Assembly: GCA_017445315.1 (NCBI GenBank)
Contig: JAFSUI010000013.1
Span: 1 to 64,000 of the forward strand
Reading direction: 5' to 3'
From: Bacillota bacterium
GTDB taxonomy: Bacteria; Bacillota; Clostridia; Peptostreptococcales; Anaerovoracaceae
DNA length: 64,000 bases
The notes beneath the pieces are model-generated. The model had not been told where the DNA came from. It made no database searches and saw nothing but the letters and a program-made list of their open reading frames with translations. This document shows positions 1 to 9,576 of the stretch, piece by piece. Made by a program: the position numbers and the translations under genes. Numbering within the stretch: position 1 is the first letter of the stretch; each line of letters begins with the position of its first letter.

Positions 1-477
1 ATCGGAGGATTGATTACTGTGCTTCTTTCTAGTGGCGGCACAATCATCCAAGTGGTTGGTTCCATGCTATATATGTTCAGTATGATAGTAGGTATAATTG
101 TAGCTATATATGTCATGGTGATACTTACTATGACTTTTTATATCTTGTCGGATAATCCTACACTAAAGGCCGCGCAGGCTGTTAAGGATTCAATTGCGCT
201 CATGCGAAGGAACGTCGGAAGATATGTGATATTGAAACTAAGTTATTTGATGTGGATGATTCTTGGGGCAATGGTTTCTTATGTTTTTGCAAGCGTAGTG
301 ATGAGATTTCTTCCGGATAATGCCGCGATTATATATATTGTAAACGTCGTTTCGCAGCTACCGATTCTTCTTGCGACGATATTTATGGATAGAGGAGAAG
401 CTTTCTTCTATGAATTTGCAACGGGACGTTTAAGAAGGACAGAGCAAAGACCGCTCGTCCCAAGCTTTAATAATTAA
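1..477 (+). CDS. DUF975 family integral membrane protein (5' end outside window)
   Basis: The frame is open to the left edge, so this is only the C-terminal part of a gene. About 158 residues are visible, with at least three hydrophobic segments separated by a polar stretch (LKAAQAVKDSIALMRRNVGR) that resembles the conserved cytoplasmic loop of DUF975 membrane proteins. The end (FFYEFATGRLRR) also fits that family. The function of DUF975 proteins is not established. The gene overlaps the convergent pseudouridine synthase gene tail to tail by 11 bases. A TTG at 10 is in frame but is probably internal. Confidence 0.7.
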   Translation: MGGLITVLLSSGGTIIQVVGSMLYMFSMIVGIIVAIYVMVILTMTFYILSDNPTLKAAQAVKDSIALMRRNVGRYVILKLSYLMWMILGAMVSYVFASVVMRFLPDNAAIIYIVNVVSQLPILLATIFMDRGEAFFYEFATGRLRRTEQRPLVPSFNN

Positions 478-1387
478 AACCGATTTTTACAATAAGATTT
501 TTTAGATCATCAGGAAGAGGAGCCCTAACGTCAAGTGGGGCTTTTTTTAATGGATGGGTGCAGGAGAAACGCTCCGCATGAAGAGCTTGCCTCGTGATAT
601 ATGTAGAATCTCCTCCGTAAAGTGGATCACCGAGAATAGGGTGTCCTATATGACTGAGATGAACTCTGATTTGATGCGTTCTTCCGGTGAGTAGTTTTAG
701 TCGGAGAAGGGAATAGTCTTTATCATTAAAGGTCCTTCTATCTATTACGTGGACCTCGGTTTTTGATGGGAAACCTTCCTCTTCATCGGACGCCTCTAGA
801 ACTCTTCTTCCTATCAAGCCCGGAGAGGGAGATCCAATAGGTAAATCTATCACAAAAGAGTCTTGAGAGACATTTCCGGTTACAATAGCGATATATTCTT
901 TTATGGTTTCATCGGCCATCATTTGCTTATTAAGGTCCGCTTGCACCATTGAATTCTTGGCGACGACAAGAACTCCGCTTGTATCCATATCAAGTCTATT
1001 TACAAATCTAACCTTGAAGGATTGATCGGTATCATCCATATATTTCATTATTCCGTTAGCTATAGTGTGATTTGGATGTCCCTTGGTAGGATGGACTGTG
1101 AATCCTGCGGGCTTATTGATAATCAAAAAATCCTCATCCTCGTAGATGGGGAAAATAGGGATGTCCTCAGGCTCAAACTGGCTTCGTTCGTCGGGGATTG
1201 ATATTTTTACGATATCGTTTTCTTTTACGACATAATAACCCGGCTCGGTCTTTCCATTGACAGAGAGTAGGTCGCCATATTTGATTTTGGTCATCATTCT
1301 TGAGGAAAGATGGTATTTACTTCTTACAAGTTTTTTAACCTGCATACCTGCTTCTTCAGATGTGACTGTGAATATTAGTTTTTCCAT
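467..1387 (-). CDS. RluA-family RNA pseudouridine synthase
   Basis: This 306-residue protein isomerises uridine to pseudouridine in rRNA or tRNA. The catalytic motif reads NRLDMDTSGV, with the family aspartate present and Asn in place of the more common first His. Other family signatures are INKPAGFTVHPT and the C-terminal LLTGRTHQIRVHLSHIGHPILGDPLYG. An N-terminal S4-like region (about residues 1-75) is suggested by KLVRSKYHLSSRMMTKIKYGDLLSVNG. It lies 3 bases downstream of nadK and is probably cotranscribed with it. The exact target nucleotide (RluD-like or other) cannot be told from sequence alone. Confidence 0.9.
   Translation of the reverse strand: MEKLIFTVTSEEAGMQVKKLVRSKYHLSSRMMTKIKYGDLLSVNGKTEPGYYVVKENDIVKISIPDERSQFEPEDIPIFPIYEDEDFLIINKPAGFTVHPTKGHPNHTIANGIMKYMDDTDQSFKVRFVNRLDMDTSGVLVVAKNSMVQADLNKQMMADETIKEYIAIVTGNVSQDSFVIDLPIGSPSPGLIGRRVLEASDEEEGFPSKTEVHVIDRRTFNDKDYSLLRLKLLTGRTHQIRVHLSHIGHPILGDPLYGGDSTYITRQALHAERFSCTHPLKKAPLDVRAPLPDDLKNLIVKIGFNY
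521..548 (+). terminator. Possible terminator of the DUF975 gene
   Basis: AGCCC and GGGCT can pair around a 12-base loop and are followed by seven T residues. The site lies inside the 3' end of the opposing pseudouridine synthase gene. The stem is short, so this is a weak call. Confidence 0.3.
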
Positions 1388-1390
1388 GAT

Positions 1391-2194
1391 TTATAGGAAT
1401 TTGCTTTTGACCTTTGTCCAGAAGTCGTAATTGTCAAATCTGAGGAGATCAACTTTTTGCTCTGAGAGCATGACCTCAATATTATCTACGTTATCGTATT
1501 CCTTTCCGTAGCTATCGTGAGTAACAAGAAGTCTTCCTTTGCTGTTTACAACATCGGGGTTGATGCCGAGTGACAGATTTGGAGGAAGAAGTATGCTTGA
1601 TGTAAATGAACGATAAGCTGTTGTATTCATCGGAGCGATTGGAGTAACCTGAAGAAGTTCAAGTCTTGGATCCACGATACTTCCGCCGAGTGAATAGTTA
1701 TATGCGGTTGAACCTGCAGGCGAAGAAATAAGAACTCCATCGCCGCTGAATCTTTCAATTAGGCCTCCACCGATAGAAATATCAAGATGGATAGAATGGT
1801 TTCCGGAGCTTCTTACGATGATTTCGTTAAGAGCCGTAAATTCATCTATGGTATGATCGTGCTCAACAAGAGCTCTTACCGCTGTCATTCTTTGGATAGA
1901 GTATTTATTGGATAGATAATTCTCAATAAATTTATCAAGTTCGTCCGGGGCAATTTCCTGGAAGAAGCCGAGATGACCTGTATTGATTCCTATAAACGGA
2001 ATACTGGGGAAATCGTAGTTATGGACAGCCTCAAGAAATGCACCGTCTCCGCCAATGCAGATAATTAATTCGGGATTCTCATCCAAGCTCTTGGCCAATT
2101 CAATTCCGGCCAGTCTGAGTTTCTCGCGAAGCGTTTCCTCGGTCGCTTTGGACGAGGGCGTATTGTTGGAATGTATAATAAATTTATGAGTCAT
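1391..2194 (-). CDS. nadK: NAD kinase
   Basis: NAD kinase phosphorylates NAD to NADP. The 267-residue product carries the GGDGAFL nucleotide motif, the INTGHLGFF stretch, an NEIIVR motif and the GDGVLISSPAGSTAY substrate loop, all diagnostic of the family. I place the start at the ATG at 2194 (MTHKFIIH) because GGAGG sits four bases upstream; a longer frame reaches 2266 but its extra 24 residues are unlike the family. In many Clostridia nadK sits between tlyA and argR/recN; here it stands with the RluA-family gene and apart from tlyA at 56 kb. Confidence 0.93.
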   Translation of the reverse strand: MTHKFIIHSNNTPSSKATEETLREKLRLAGIELAKSLDENPELIICIGGDGAFLEAVHNYDFPSIPFIGINTGHLGFFQEIAPDELDKFIENYLSNKYSIQRMTAVRALVEHDHTIDEFTALNEIIVRSSGNHSIHLDISIGGGLIERFSGDGVLISSPAGSTAYNYSLGGSIVDPRLELLQVTPIAPMNTTAYRSFTSSILLPPNLSLGINPDVVNSKGRLLVTHDSYGKEYDNVDNIEVMLSEQKVDLLRFDNYDFWTKVKSKFL

Positions 2195-2204
2195 AGTTCC
2201 TCCG

Positions 2205-2250
2205 AAATGTAGTATAATACAGTGATAGTATAGCATAATATTGAAAGGAT
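2205..2250. promoter_or_regulatory. Divergent promoter region between nadK and murI
   Basis: The 64-base gap between the two divergent starts is AT-rich. A TATAAT at 2213-2218 could be the -10 box for murI, and AGTATA at 2227-2232 (TATACT on the minus strand) the one for nadK. The -35 boxes are poor for both, so the exact promoters are not certain. Confidence 0.35.
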
Positions 2251-2258
2251 TGGACATA

Positions 2259-3077
2259 ATGGACAATAGACCGATTGGTTTTTTTGATTCCGGAATCGGA
2301 GGGGTAACAAGTATCCCTTATATTATGAAAATGCTGCCAAACGAAAGAATTGTCTTTTACGGTGATACGGCAAGAACTCCTTATGGCTCAAAGTCTCCGG
2401 ACACCATCAGAGAATTTAGCCTCCAGATTGCCGATTTTCTTGTAAAAAAGAACGTAAAGATGATTGTTATTGCTTGCAATACTGTAAGCTCCGTGGCTGT
2501 TCCAATGCTTAGAGAGAAATATCCGGATATCCCTATAATCGGATGCATTACTCCGACGGCAAAGGAAGTATCCAAAATCAGTAAACCAAACGCAAATATA
2601 GGCATAATAGCCACTAGAGGAACCGTAAATGCCGGCGTATATCAGCAAAAAATAGAGGAAATGAGGTCGGACGTAAAGGTCTTTTCAAAGGCATGCCCAG
2701 CACTTGTTCCTTTAATAGAAGAGGGTTTAATCGACCACGAAATAATGGATATGACGACAAAATACTATTTAGAAGGCTTCGTGGAGGAAAACCAAATAGA
2801 TACGCTCGTGCTTGGATGCACCCATTATCCTTTGATAAAGAGGTCTATACAAAAGCTTTATCCGGACCTTGAAATATTCAGCTCCTCCAAGGAGGTCGCA
2901 AAGGCAGTTGAGCTGGAGCTTGAAGCAAGGGATATGCTGGCCGATCAAAAAGAAGGAAAGGACGAGTTTTATGCAAGCGATCTTTCCGAAACCTTTGTTA
3001 CGCTTATAGAAAAGATTTTAGGTCAGGAAAAAGACGAATTAAAAATCGGGTTTGAGGATTTGGATATAGGAGAATAG
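2259..3077 (+). CDS. murI: Glutamate racemase
   Basis: The enzyme makes D-glutamate from L-glutamate for peptidoglycan. The 272-residue protein shows IGFFDSGIGGVTSIP at the N-terminus and the two catalytic cysteines in ACNTVSS and GCTHYPL. The ATG at 2259 is preceded by AAAGGA about nine bases upstream; a TTG at 2241 in the same frame is less likely. It opens a plus-strand gene string that runs through ridA, and the next gene starts on the base after its stop codon. Confidence 0.93.
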   Translation: MDNRPIGFFDSGIGGVTSIPYIMKMLPNERIVFYGDTARTPYGSKSPDTIREFSLQIADFLVKKNVKMIVIACNTVSSVAVPMLREKYPDIPIIGCITPTAKEVSKISKPNANIGIIATRGTVNAGVYQQKIEEMRSDVKVFSKACPALVPLIEEGLIDHEIMDMTTKYYLEGFVEENQIDTLVLGCTHYPLIKRSIQKLYPDLEIFSSSKEVAKAVELELEARDMLADQKEGKDEFYASDLSETFVTLIEKILGQEKDELKIGFEDLDIGE

Positions 3078-3599
3078 ATGAAAAAAGAAGAACTAATGAA
3101 TCTCATTGATATAGAGAGCGGCGAAGAATTTACTTATTTTGAGAATCTCGCATCTATGCTCGAGGCGGATGAAAGTATAAGCGCAGACTCTATTTACGAG
3201 GTGCTTTCTGAGGTTGACATGCATGTGTTTTCCGAACTTGTTGAAAGCTATTTCTTTGACATAATGGAACATATGCCGGACGATATTGATGTATATAATA
3301 TCCTTGAGGCAGAGAAGAGAAATTTGATTGCTCTAGCTGAGTCGGCAAATAAAAATGAAGAAGGTGCTCTGAATAGACTTGCTGACGAGATAGAGCGTTT
3401 CCACGAGCATTTTTCTTTAAAGCAGAATTGCGAAATCGTAAATCATGATGATGCTACATCCGCATCCGTCTCCTTAAGAGATGCGATTTACGACTACCGC
3501 ATATCAAAACTCTCAAAGGAAAATAGGGACTATGATATCTCGGGTGCGTCTGATTACGAAATTAGTGAATACATTGTAAGTTTTGGAGATCTTTCATGA
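3078..3599 (+). CDS. Acidic protein of unknown function between murI and dut
   Basis: I do not recognise this 173-residue protein. It is strongly acidic (many Glu and Asp), has a single cysteine, no signal peptide, no clear membrane segment and no repeats, and looks largely helical. AGGAGA five to six bases before the ATG supports the start, and its stop overlaps the dut start by four bases (ATGA), so it is translationally linked to its neighbours. The tight linkage shows that it is a real gene. A role in cell-wall or nucleotide metabolism can only be guessed from the neighbours. Confidence 0.8.
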   Translation: MKKEELMNLIDIESGEEFTYFENLASMLEADESISADSIYEVLSEVDMHVFSELVESYFFDIMEHMPDDIDVYNILEAEKRNLIALAESANKNEEGALNRLADEIERFHEHFSLKQNCEIVNHDDATSASVSLRDAIYDYRISKLSKENRDYDISGASDYEISEYIVSFGDLS

Positions 3600-4027
3600 A
3601 AATAAAAGTTATAAGTAAAAGCGGAAGAAAGCCTTTTTATGCTACGGAGGAAGCTGCTGGATTTGATATCGCTGCATTCCTTCCTGATGGCCCATTTGTT
3701 TTAAGGGCAGGTGAAAGAGCTCTTGTTCCAACAGGCTATTTTGTAGAGATTCCTCCGGGATATGAGGCTCAGATCCGCGCCAGATCCGGTCTAGCCATTA
3801 AGCATGGTATCGGTCTTGTAAACGGAATAGGCACAGTTGATTCGGATTATAGAGGAGAATGGCTGGTTCCGCTCATAAATTGGAGCAAAGAAGATTTTAC
3901 GATTGAAGATGGTGAAAGAATCGCCCAGGTTGTAATTGCTCCTGTTTGCAGGGCCGAGATAGAGCTCTGCGATGAGATTAACGAGACTGAACGCGGGTCC
4001 GGTGGCTTCGGTCATACAGGAAGATGA
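3596..4027 (+). CDS. dut: dUTP diphosphatase (dUTPase)
   Basis: dUTPase hydrolyses dUTP to dUMP and pyrophosphate, keeping uracil out of DNA and feeding dTMP synthesis. The 143-residue trimeric-type protein has all five motifs in order: [39 protein letters not shown] and [10 protein letters not shown]. Length is normal for the family. The start overlaps the upstream stop by four bases, and dgt follows six bases after the stop, making a small nucleotide-sanitation unit. Confidence 0.95.
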   Translation: MKIKVISKSGRKPFYATEEAAGFDIAAFLPDGPFVLRAGERALVPTGYFVEIPPGYEAQIRARSGLAIKHGIGLVNGIGTVDSDYRGEWLVPLINWSKEDFTIEDGERIAQVVIAPVCRAEIELCDEINETERGSGGFGHTGR

Positions 4028-4033
4028 GGTAAT

Positions 4034-5026
4034 ATGCTTCTTAGAGAAGATTTGGAGAAAAGAGAATACGAACTTTCCGATCTTGCTGCAAAATCAAGAG
4101 AATCTCGCGGAAGAGTTCATGAGGAAAAGCCTTGTGAGCTCAGGACAGAGTTTCAGCGCGATCGCGATAGGATTATCCATTCAAAGGCGTTTAGAAGGCT
4201 TATGCATAAAACGCAGGTTTTTCTTGCTCCGGAGGGTGACCATTATAGAACTCGTCTTACGCACACATTGGAAGTTGCACAGGTTGCAAGAACCATTACG
4301 AGAGCCCTAAATCTTAATGAGGACCTAACCGAAGCAATTGCGCTCGGGCACGACCTCGGGCATACCCCCTTTGGTCATAATGGGGAGGCGATTCTGGATA
4401 AGATTCATCCGGGCGGATTCAGACATAATGAACAGAGCCTCAGGGTCGTAGATATCTTGGAGTCCAGCAACAAACGTCAGGGCATGAACCTTACTTTTGA
4501 GGTGCGAGACGGAATTCTTAATCATTCCGGAAAGAATCTTCCGATTACACTAGAAGGCGAGGTAGTAAGGATTTCAGATAGAATTGCCTATATAAACCAC
4601 GATATTGACGACGCCATTAGAAGCGGAGTAATTTCTCTCGATGATTTCCCCAAGGAAGCGATTTCTTTGTTCGGGGAGAGACATTCACAGAGAATCAATT
4701 CCATGGTCAAGAACGTAATAGAGTTTAGCGATGGGAAAGATCATATCCTTATGGATGACGAGCATTGGAACATAATGAATCTCCTGAGAGACTTTATGTT
4801 TCAGAACGTCTATAGGAGTAAGGACGTCAAGAAAGAAGAGGACCTCATAATGCTTGAAAAGGTCATTACTTCTCTCTATACGTATTATTGCGAGAATCCT
4901 GGGGAGCTTCCTAGTGACTTCCAGAGAAATATTGAAACCGACGGCACAGCCGAGGTCGCAAAAGACTTTGTTGCCAGCATGACAGATAGATATGCCGTTA
5001 CCGCATATAGAAGGATTTTTACTTAA
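4034..5026 (+). CDS. dgt: Deoxyguanosinetriphosphate triphosphohydrolase-like HD enzyme
   Basis: This 330-residue protein belongs to the dNTP triphosphohydrolase branch of the HD superfamily, which cleaves dNTPs to nucleoside and triphosphate. Metal-binding residues are visible in RLTHTLEVAQ (His), IALGHDLGHTPFGHNGE (His-Asp and further His) and RISDRIAYINHDIDDA. The N-terminal region RDRDRIIHSKAFRRL is typical of the family. In many Clostridia this gene lies directly before dnaG, as here, and the arrangement with dut suggests control of the dNTP pool near replication genes. Confidence 0.92.
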   Translation: MLLREDLEKREYELSDLAAKSRESRGRVHEEKPCELRTEFQRDRDRIIHSKAFRRLMHKTQVFLAPEGDHYRTRLTHTLEVAQVARTITRALNLNEDLTEAIALGHDLGHTPFGHNGEAILDKIHPGGFRHNEQSLRVVDILESSNKRQGMNLTFEVRDGILNHSGKNLPITLEGEVVRISDRIAYINHDIDDAIRSGVISLDDFPKEAISLFGERHSQRINSMVKNVIEFSDGKDHILMDDEHWNIMNLLRDFMFQNVYRSKDVKKEEDLIMLEKVITSLYTYYCENPGELPSDFQRNIETDGTAEVAKDFVASMTDRYAVTAYRRIFT

Positions 5027-5052
5027 AACCGAACAAAATTTCATAAAAAAAG

Positions 5053-5102
5053 AGGAAATACCGCCTTTTTGGAGAATAAATATATTGGAGGCGGTATTTT
5101 TT
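5053..5102 (+). promoter_or_regulatory. Terminator-like hairpin covering the dnaG ribosome-binding site
   Basis: AAATACCGCC (5056-5065) is perfectly complementary to GGCGGTATTT (5090-5099), and the stem extends inward by an A-U and two G-U pairs and outward by weaker pairs. Six T residues follow (5097-5102). The dnaG Shine-Dalgarno GGAGG (5087-5091) lies in the right arm. It can act as a terminator for dgt, as a lid over the dnaG ribosome site, or both. Confidence 0.7.
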
Positions 5103-6866
5103 ATGTCTTTTACCCAAGGTTCAATTGCAAACCTAAAGGAACAAGTAAATATTGTTGATGTTGTGGGGCGCGCGGTCTCTCTTCAGAGAAAAGGCGGTAG
5201 ATATACAGGTCTTTGTCCTTTTCATAAAGAGAAATCCGCTTCTTTTTCTGTGAACGAGTCCCTCCAGATGTATTATTGCTTCGGATGTCATGCTTCCGGA
5301 GATGTTATTGAATTTGTACGAAAATTCTATAACCTAGAATTCAACGAGGCTGTAGAAAAGCTTGCAAATGAATATGGCGTGCAGATGGAGGAAATGTCGC
5401 ACAGAGGAGAAAACCTGGACGTCTATTACAATATTAACCGAGATACCGCAAGATTCTTCTATAAGGCCTTTTCCGAGGGTCCCAATAAAGGCTATGCCTA
5501 TATGAAGAAACGCGGCATTGAGCCAGAAATCCTGAAGAAATTCGGCATCGGTTATGCAGATGAAGAATGGGACAGCCTCTATAAGCATTTAAAGAGCCTC
5601 GGATATGAAGAAAAGCATATGATGGAGCTTGGCCTCGTATCCGAGAGTAAGGGAAAATACTATGACAGATTTAGAAATCGTGTGATTTTCCCGATTATAA
5701 ATACCAGTGGAAAGGTAATCGGCTTTGGCGGAAGGGCCATTGATAAGGATGATAACCCCAAATACCTGAATTCACCTGAAAGCAAGGTTTTCAGAAAAAA
5801 GAACAATTTATATGGACTAAATCTTTCTAGAAATTCAGTCTCCAAGGAAGGCTATATCATCCTTGTAGAAGGATATATGGACGTAATAGGTCTATATCAG
5901 GCAGGTGTGGAAAACGTTGGCGCTTCCCTTGGAACCGCGCTTACGGAATCCCAGGCAAAGATGATAAAGCGTTATGCCAATAAAGTCGTTTTATCCTATG
6001 ATGCCGATAATGCCGGAATACAAGCCGCACTTCGTGGGATGGATATCCTAAAATCCGAGGGCTGTAATGTGAGCGTAATGCATGTAACGGACGGAAAGGA
6101 TCCCGATGAATACATCAAGAAGGAAGGAAAGCAAAGCTTCCTAAACCTTGTCGGTAACGCAAAGGATTACGGCGCATATAAAATAGACTATTCCATCAAG
6201 GGCTTAAATATGGAAGATCATCAGGATAGGATTGAGGCAATAAAAAGAATTGCCGCAGTGCTTAAAACCTTAAGTCCTGCAGAGCAAGCGGAATATGCTG
6301 AAAAAGCTGCCAAGGATTACAATCTATCCAAAATGGCTCTTTTGAACCAGATGCTTGAAATCGTAAAGAAGAGCAAGGAGGCTGAACAGAATCGGAATAT
6401 AAGAAAGCCTTCGGAACGCTCCGAAGAAACCAAAGAAGAGCTTACGTTAATAGAAGCGGACATACTAAAGCTAATAACTATTAACGAAGACTATATAGAA
6501 AAAGTCGCAAACTATCCGGGGCTTCTTACGACAGATATCGCAAAGAATATCTTTGATGCAATAGCAAAGGATCTATCGAGTCATGAAATCCTGGATATGA
6601 ACAGGGTACTGGACTTACTGGATGAACCGGAGAAATCTGCTTTGTCTGATGTATTATCCAAGGTCATCATATCCGGCGACGAAGAGAAGGTGTTTAACGA
6701 CTGCCTGAGAAGGATGAGGATAAGAGACCTTCTCGCGGAAGCCCAAATGATTGATAGGATTCTCCAAACGGAGGATTATCAAGAGAATGATATAGAAAAG
6801 TTAATGCAAAGAAAAATGGATCTACAAGAACTTATAAATAAGGAAAGAATGGGGGATTCAAATTAA
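5103..6866 (+). CDS. dnaG: DNA primase
   Basis: Primase makes the RNA primers for replication. The 587-residue protein has an N-terminal CHC2 zinc domain ([11 protein letters not shown] followed by [11 protein letters not shown]), a Toprim core ([16 protein letters not shown], then [11 protein letters not shown]) and a C-terminal helicase-binding region. I choose the ATG at 5103 ([15 protein letters not shown]), the family start, with GGAGG 11 bases upstream; a frame starting at 4992 would add 37 residues and run into dgt. The stop overlaps the rpoD start by one base (TAATG), as in the classic dnaG-rpoD pair. Confidence 0.95.
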   Translation: MSFTQGSIANLKEQVNIVDVVGRAVSLQRKGGRYTGLCPFHKEKSASFSVNESLQMYYCFGCHASGDVIEFVRKFYNLEFNEAVEKLANEYGVQMEEMSHRGENLDVYYNINRDTARFFYKAFSEGPNKGYAYMKKRGIEPEILKKFGIGYADEEWDSLYKHLKSLGYEEKHMMELGLVSESKGKYYDRFRNRVIFPIINTSGKVIGFGGRAIDKDDNPKYLNSPESKVFRKKNNLYGLNLSRNSVSKEGYIILVEGYMDVIGLYQAGVENVGASLGTALTESQAKMIKRYANKVVLSYDADNAGIQAALRGMDILKSEGCNVSVMHVTDGKDPDEYIKKEGKQSFLNLVGNAKDYGAYKIDYSIKGLNMEDHQDRIEAIKRIAAVLKTLSPAEQAEYAEKAAKDYNLSKMALLNQMLEIVKKSKEAEQNRNIRKPSERSEETKEELTLIEADILKLITINEDYIEKVANYPGLLTTDIAKNIFDAIAKDLSSHEILDMNRVLDLLDEPEKSALSDVLSKVIISGDEEKVFNDCLRRMRIRDLLAEAQMIDRILQTEDYQENDIEKLMQRKMDLQELINKERMGDSN

Positions 6867-8860
6867 TGGCGAAGGCAAAGAAGGAAGAAAAGAAGAATGT
6901 AAAGAAGGCTGCAAGCAAGACTGCTACAAAGAAGGACGCAAAAAAGACAGTAGCAAAGAAGTCTGCTCCAAAGAGCGCAGCCCCAAAGAAGACGGCAAAG
7001 AAACCTGCCGAGAAGAAAACGACCAAAAGAGTAGAAGCAAAGAAAACTGCCGATAAGAAGAAAGCCGCTGTAAAGAAGGCTCCTGCTAAGGCTGCTTCAA
7101 AGAAAGCTACTTCAAAGAAAACACCTGCTAAGGCTGCTTCAAAGAAGGCCGCTCCTAAAACTTCTCCAAATACATCAAAGGCGTCCAAAACGGTAAAGAA
7201 AGACACAAAGAAAAACGTAAAGGCCGCTCCTAAGAAAGCTGCAAAAGCTCAAGAGAAGAATGTAAAGAAAGCTGCTAAAACGACATCCAAGGTGTCCAAA
7301 TCAGTAAAGACTGTAAAGAAAGAAACTAAAAAGACCGTAAAGGCTGCTCCAAAGAAAGCCGCAAAGACTCAAGAAAAGAAGACTGTAAAGAAAATGGCAA
7401 AGGCTGACTCCAAAAAGAATAGCGTAAAGACACCCAAGGCGTCCAAAAAAGTAAAGCCTGTAAAGAAAGAAACCAAAAAGGTCGAAAAGCCTGCACCAAA
7501 GAAAGCGGGAAAGGCTGATGCAAAGAATGATGTCAAGAAAGCTCCCAAAAAGGAAGAAAAAACGGACGTAAAGAAGGCTCCAAAAGCAGAAGTCAAAAAG
7601 GAAGCAAAAAAAGAATCCAAGAAAGAAGCCAAGACGGAAACCAAGAAGGACCTAAAGAAAGAGACCAAGCTTACGCCACTTGAACCAATCGACGATTCTC
7701 CTCTTGAGTTCCCACCTGATGCTACTCAGGAGCAAATCAGAAACGAAGTTCTAAGACGTCTTGAATTAAGGGCCAGACACAAGGACAACAAGATTACTTA
7801 TTCGGATATCTCCGATTATCTTGAAATCGTTGAACTTGACAAGAATGTTATAGATGAAATCTATGATGCGCTTCTTTCAAAAGATATTGAGATAGAAGTC
7901 GGTATTGAAGGAGACCCGGACGATTTTGGCATTCTAATAAATGAAGATGACGAGGATGAGAATGATGAAGATGGCGTCATCTACGATAAGGATGGAGAAA
8001 TCGATGTAGATGCTACTGTTCCAAAGGGCGTTGCTGTTGACGATCCTGTCCGCATGTATCTAAAGGAAATTGGTAAGGTTCCGCTTCTTACTGCGGATGA
8101 AGAAATAACTCTTGCAAAGAAGATGGAAAAGGGTGACGAAGAGGCCAAGAAGCGTCTTTGTGAAGCAAACCTTCGTCTTGTTGTAAGTATTGCCAAGAGA
8201 TATGTTGGTCGTGGAATGCTCTTCCTTGATTTGATTCAGGAAGGTAACCTTGGACTAATCAAGGCTGTTGATAAATTTGACTACAGAAAAGGATATAAAT
8301 TCTCCACTTATGCAACATGGTGGATAAGACAGGCTATAACAAGATCCATTGCAGATCAGGCCAGAACAATAAGAATCCCTGTTCATATGGTTGAAACAAT
8401 CAATAAACTCATAAGGGTAAGTAGGCAACTCCTTCAGACCTATGGACGTGAACCGACCCCGGAAGAAATAGCAAAAGAGATGGGAATCACTGTTGATAAG
8501 GTAAGAGAAATTCAAAAAATTGCTCAGGAACCTGTTTCCCTTGAAACACCGATTGGTGAAGAAGAGGACAGCCATCTCGGAGACTTTATTGAAGATGACA
8601 ATGTTCCTGCGCCGGCAGAAGCTGCAGCCTTTGCAATGCTAAAGGAACAGCTCATGGAGGTTCTTGATGAGCTTACCGACAGAGAGCAAAAGGTTCTCAA
8701 ACTCCGCTTTGGTCTTGAAGACGGAAGAGCACGCACTCTTGAGGAAGTAGGAAAAGAGTTTGATGTAACTCGTGAGAGAATAAGACAGATAGAAGCAAAG
8801 GCTCTTAGAAAGCTAAGACATCCGGGAAGAAGCAAGAAGCTGAAAGATTATTTGGAATAA
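6866..8860 (+). CDS. rpoD: Primary sigma factor with long lysine-rich N-terminal extension
   Basis: This is the housekeeping sigma-70 factor, 664 residues. Residues about 1-270 are a low-complexity Lys/Ala-rich tract (KKA, KKT, APKK motifs) with three imperfect repeats starting near residues 101, 139 and 188. A region 1.1-like domain follows (about 278-355), then an acidic linker, region 1.2 ([17 protein letters not shown], near 391), region 2 ([20 protein letters not shown] and [20 protein letters not shown]), region 3 and region 4 ([20 protein letters not shown]). Bacillota RpoD is usually near 370 residues. Overlap with dnaG and trmK by one base each indicates coupled translation. Confidence 0.96.
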   Translation: MAKAKKEEKKNVKKAASKTATKKDAKKTVAKKSAPKSAAPKKTAKKPAEKKTTKRVEAKKTADKKKAAVKKAPAKAASKKATSKKTPAKAASKKAAPKTSPNTSKASKTVKKDTKKNVKAAPKKAAKAQEKNVKKAAKTTSKVSKSVKTVKKETKKTVKAAPKKAAKTQEKKTVKKMAKADSKKNSVKTPKASKKVKPVKKETKKVEKPAPKKAGKADAKNDVKKAPKKEEKTDVKKAPKAEVKKEAKKESKKEAKTETKKDLKKETKLTPLEPIDDSPLEFPPDATQEQIRNEVLRRLELRARHKDNKITYSDISDYLEIVELDKNVIDEIYDALLSKDIEIEVGIEGDPDDFGILINEDDEDENDEDGVIYDKDGEIDVDATVPKGVAVDDPVRMYLKEIGKVPLLTADEEITLAKKMEKGDEEAKKRLCEANLRLVVSIAKRYVGRGMLFLDLIQEGNLGLIKAVDKFDYRKGYKFSTYATWWIRQAITRSIADQARTIRIPVHMVETINKLIRVSRQLLQTYGREPTPEEIAKEMGITVDKVREIQKIAQEPVSLETPIGEEEDSHLGDFIEDDNVPAPAEAAAFAMLKEQLMEVLDELTDREQKVLKLRFGLEDGRARTLEEVGKEFDVTRERIRQIEAKALRKLRHPGRSKKLKDYLE

Positions 8861-9573
8861 TGGTTAATCTAAACGAAAGACTGTTAACAATTGCAAATAT
8901 GATAGAGAAGGGAGAAACCGTGGCGGATATTGGAACCGACCACGGTTATCTTCCGATTCATCTTCTTTTGGAGGAGATTTCACCGCATGTGATTCTTACG
9001 GATATAAGCAAGGGCTCGCTTTCAAAGGCAAGAGAGAATTGCAATGAGTATCTAATAAAAAACAATTTCACTCTACGCGAGGGCGATGGACTTGAGACGA
9101 TTGAAGAAGGTGAAGTTGATGTCGTAGTTCTTGCAGGGATTGGTGGACTTCTTACGATTGATATCTTGGATTGGGATTTGGAAAAAAGCCATTCCTTTAA
9201 AAAGCTAATCCTTCAGCCAAGAAACAATGGTGGCCAATTAAGAAAATATCTCTCAGAGAACGATTTTTTGATTCAAAGCTATAGAATTGTTCCGGAGGGG
9301 AATCGCTTTGCTGAGATTATGAAGGTGGTTCCTGGAAAAGCAACACAATCCAAAGACCTCTCATTAGCGGAATGGGAATTTCCTGATGAGATACTTTCTG
9401 ATGTAAACCCGGATGCAAAAGTTTTTCTTGAGAAGGCACTTTCTCAGGAAGAAATAATTCTGAATAAGATTTTAGAAGGGCATCAAGGCAATGAAAGCTC
9501 TCATGCAGGAGAGGATATAGAATACCGTAAAGCGAGAATTGCAAGAATTAATTATTTATTGTCAAAGGTATAA
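8860..9573 (+). CDS. trmK: tRNA (adenine(22)-N(1))-methyltransferase
   Basis: TrmK methylates N1 of adenine 22 in the tRNA D-loop. The 237-residue protein shows the SAM-binding motif VADIGTDHGYLPI, then VLTDISKGSLSKARENC and the LAGIGGLL and LQPRNNG motifs of the TrmK/YqfN family. Its start overlaps the rpoD stop by one base. The order rpoD-trmK-nif3 is conserved across Bacillota, which supports the assignment. Confidence 0.92.
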   Translation: MVNLNERLLTIANMIEKGETVADIGTDHGYLPIHLLLEEISPHVILTDISKGSLSKARENCNEYLIKNNFTLREGDGLETIEEGEVDVVVLAGIGGLLTIDILDWDLEKSHSFKKLILQPRNNGGQLRKYLSENDFLIQSYRIVPEGNRFAEIMKVVPGKATQSKDLSLAEWEFPDEILSDVNPDAKVFLEKALSQEEIILNKILEGHQGNESSHAGEDIEYRKARIARINYLLSKV

Positions 9574-9576
9574 CTG

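Noticed and set aside
445..475. The end of the DUF975 protein (EQRPLVPSFNN) recalls tails encoded by GGGACGGTTCT-type repeats
   Set aside because: The bases here (AAGACCGCTCGTCCC) do not match the repeat arms closely and no inverted partner is present.
6880..7680. Long open frames on the minus strand opposite the rpoD tail
   Set aside because: They are shadows of the repeated AAG/GCT codons, giving Phe/Ala/Ser-rich nonsense with no ribosome sites.
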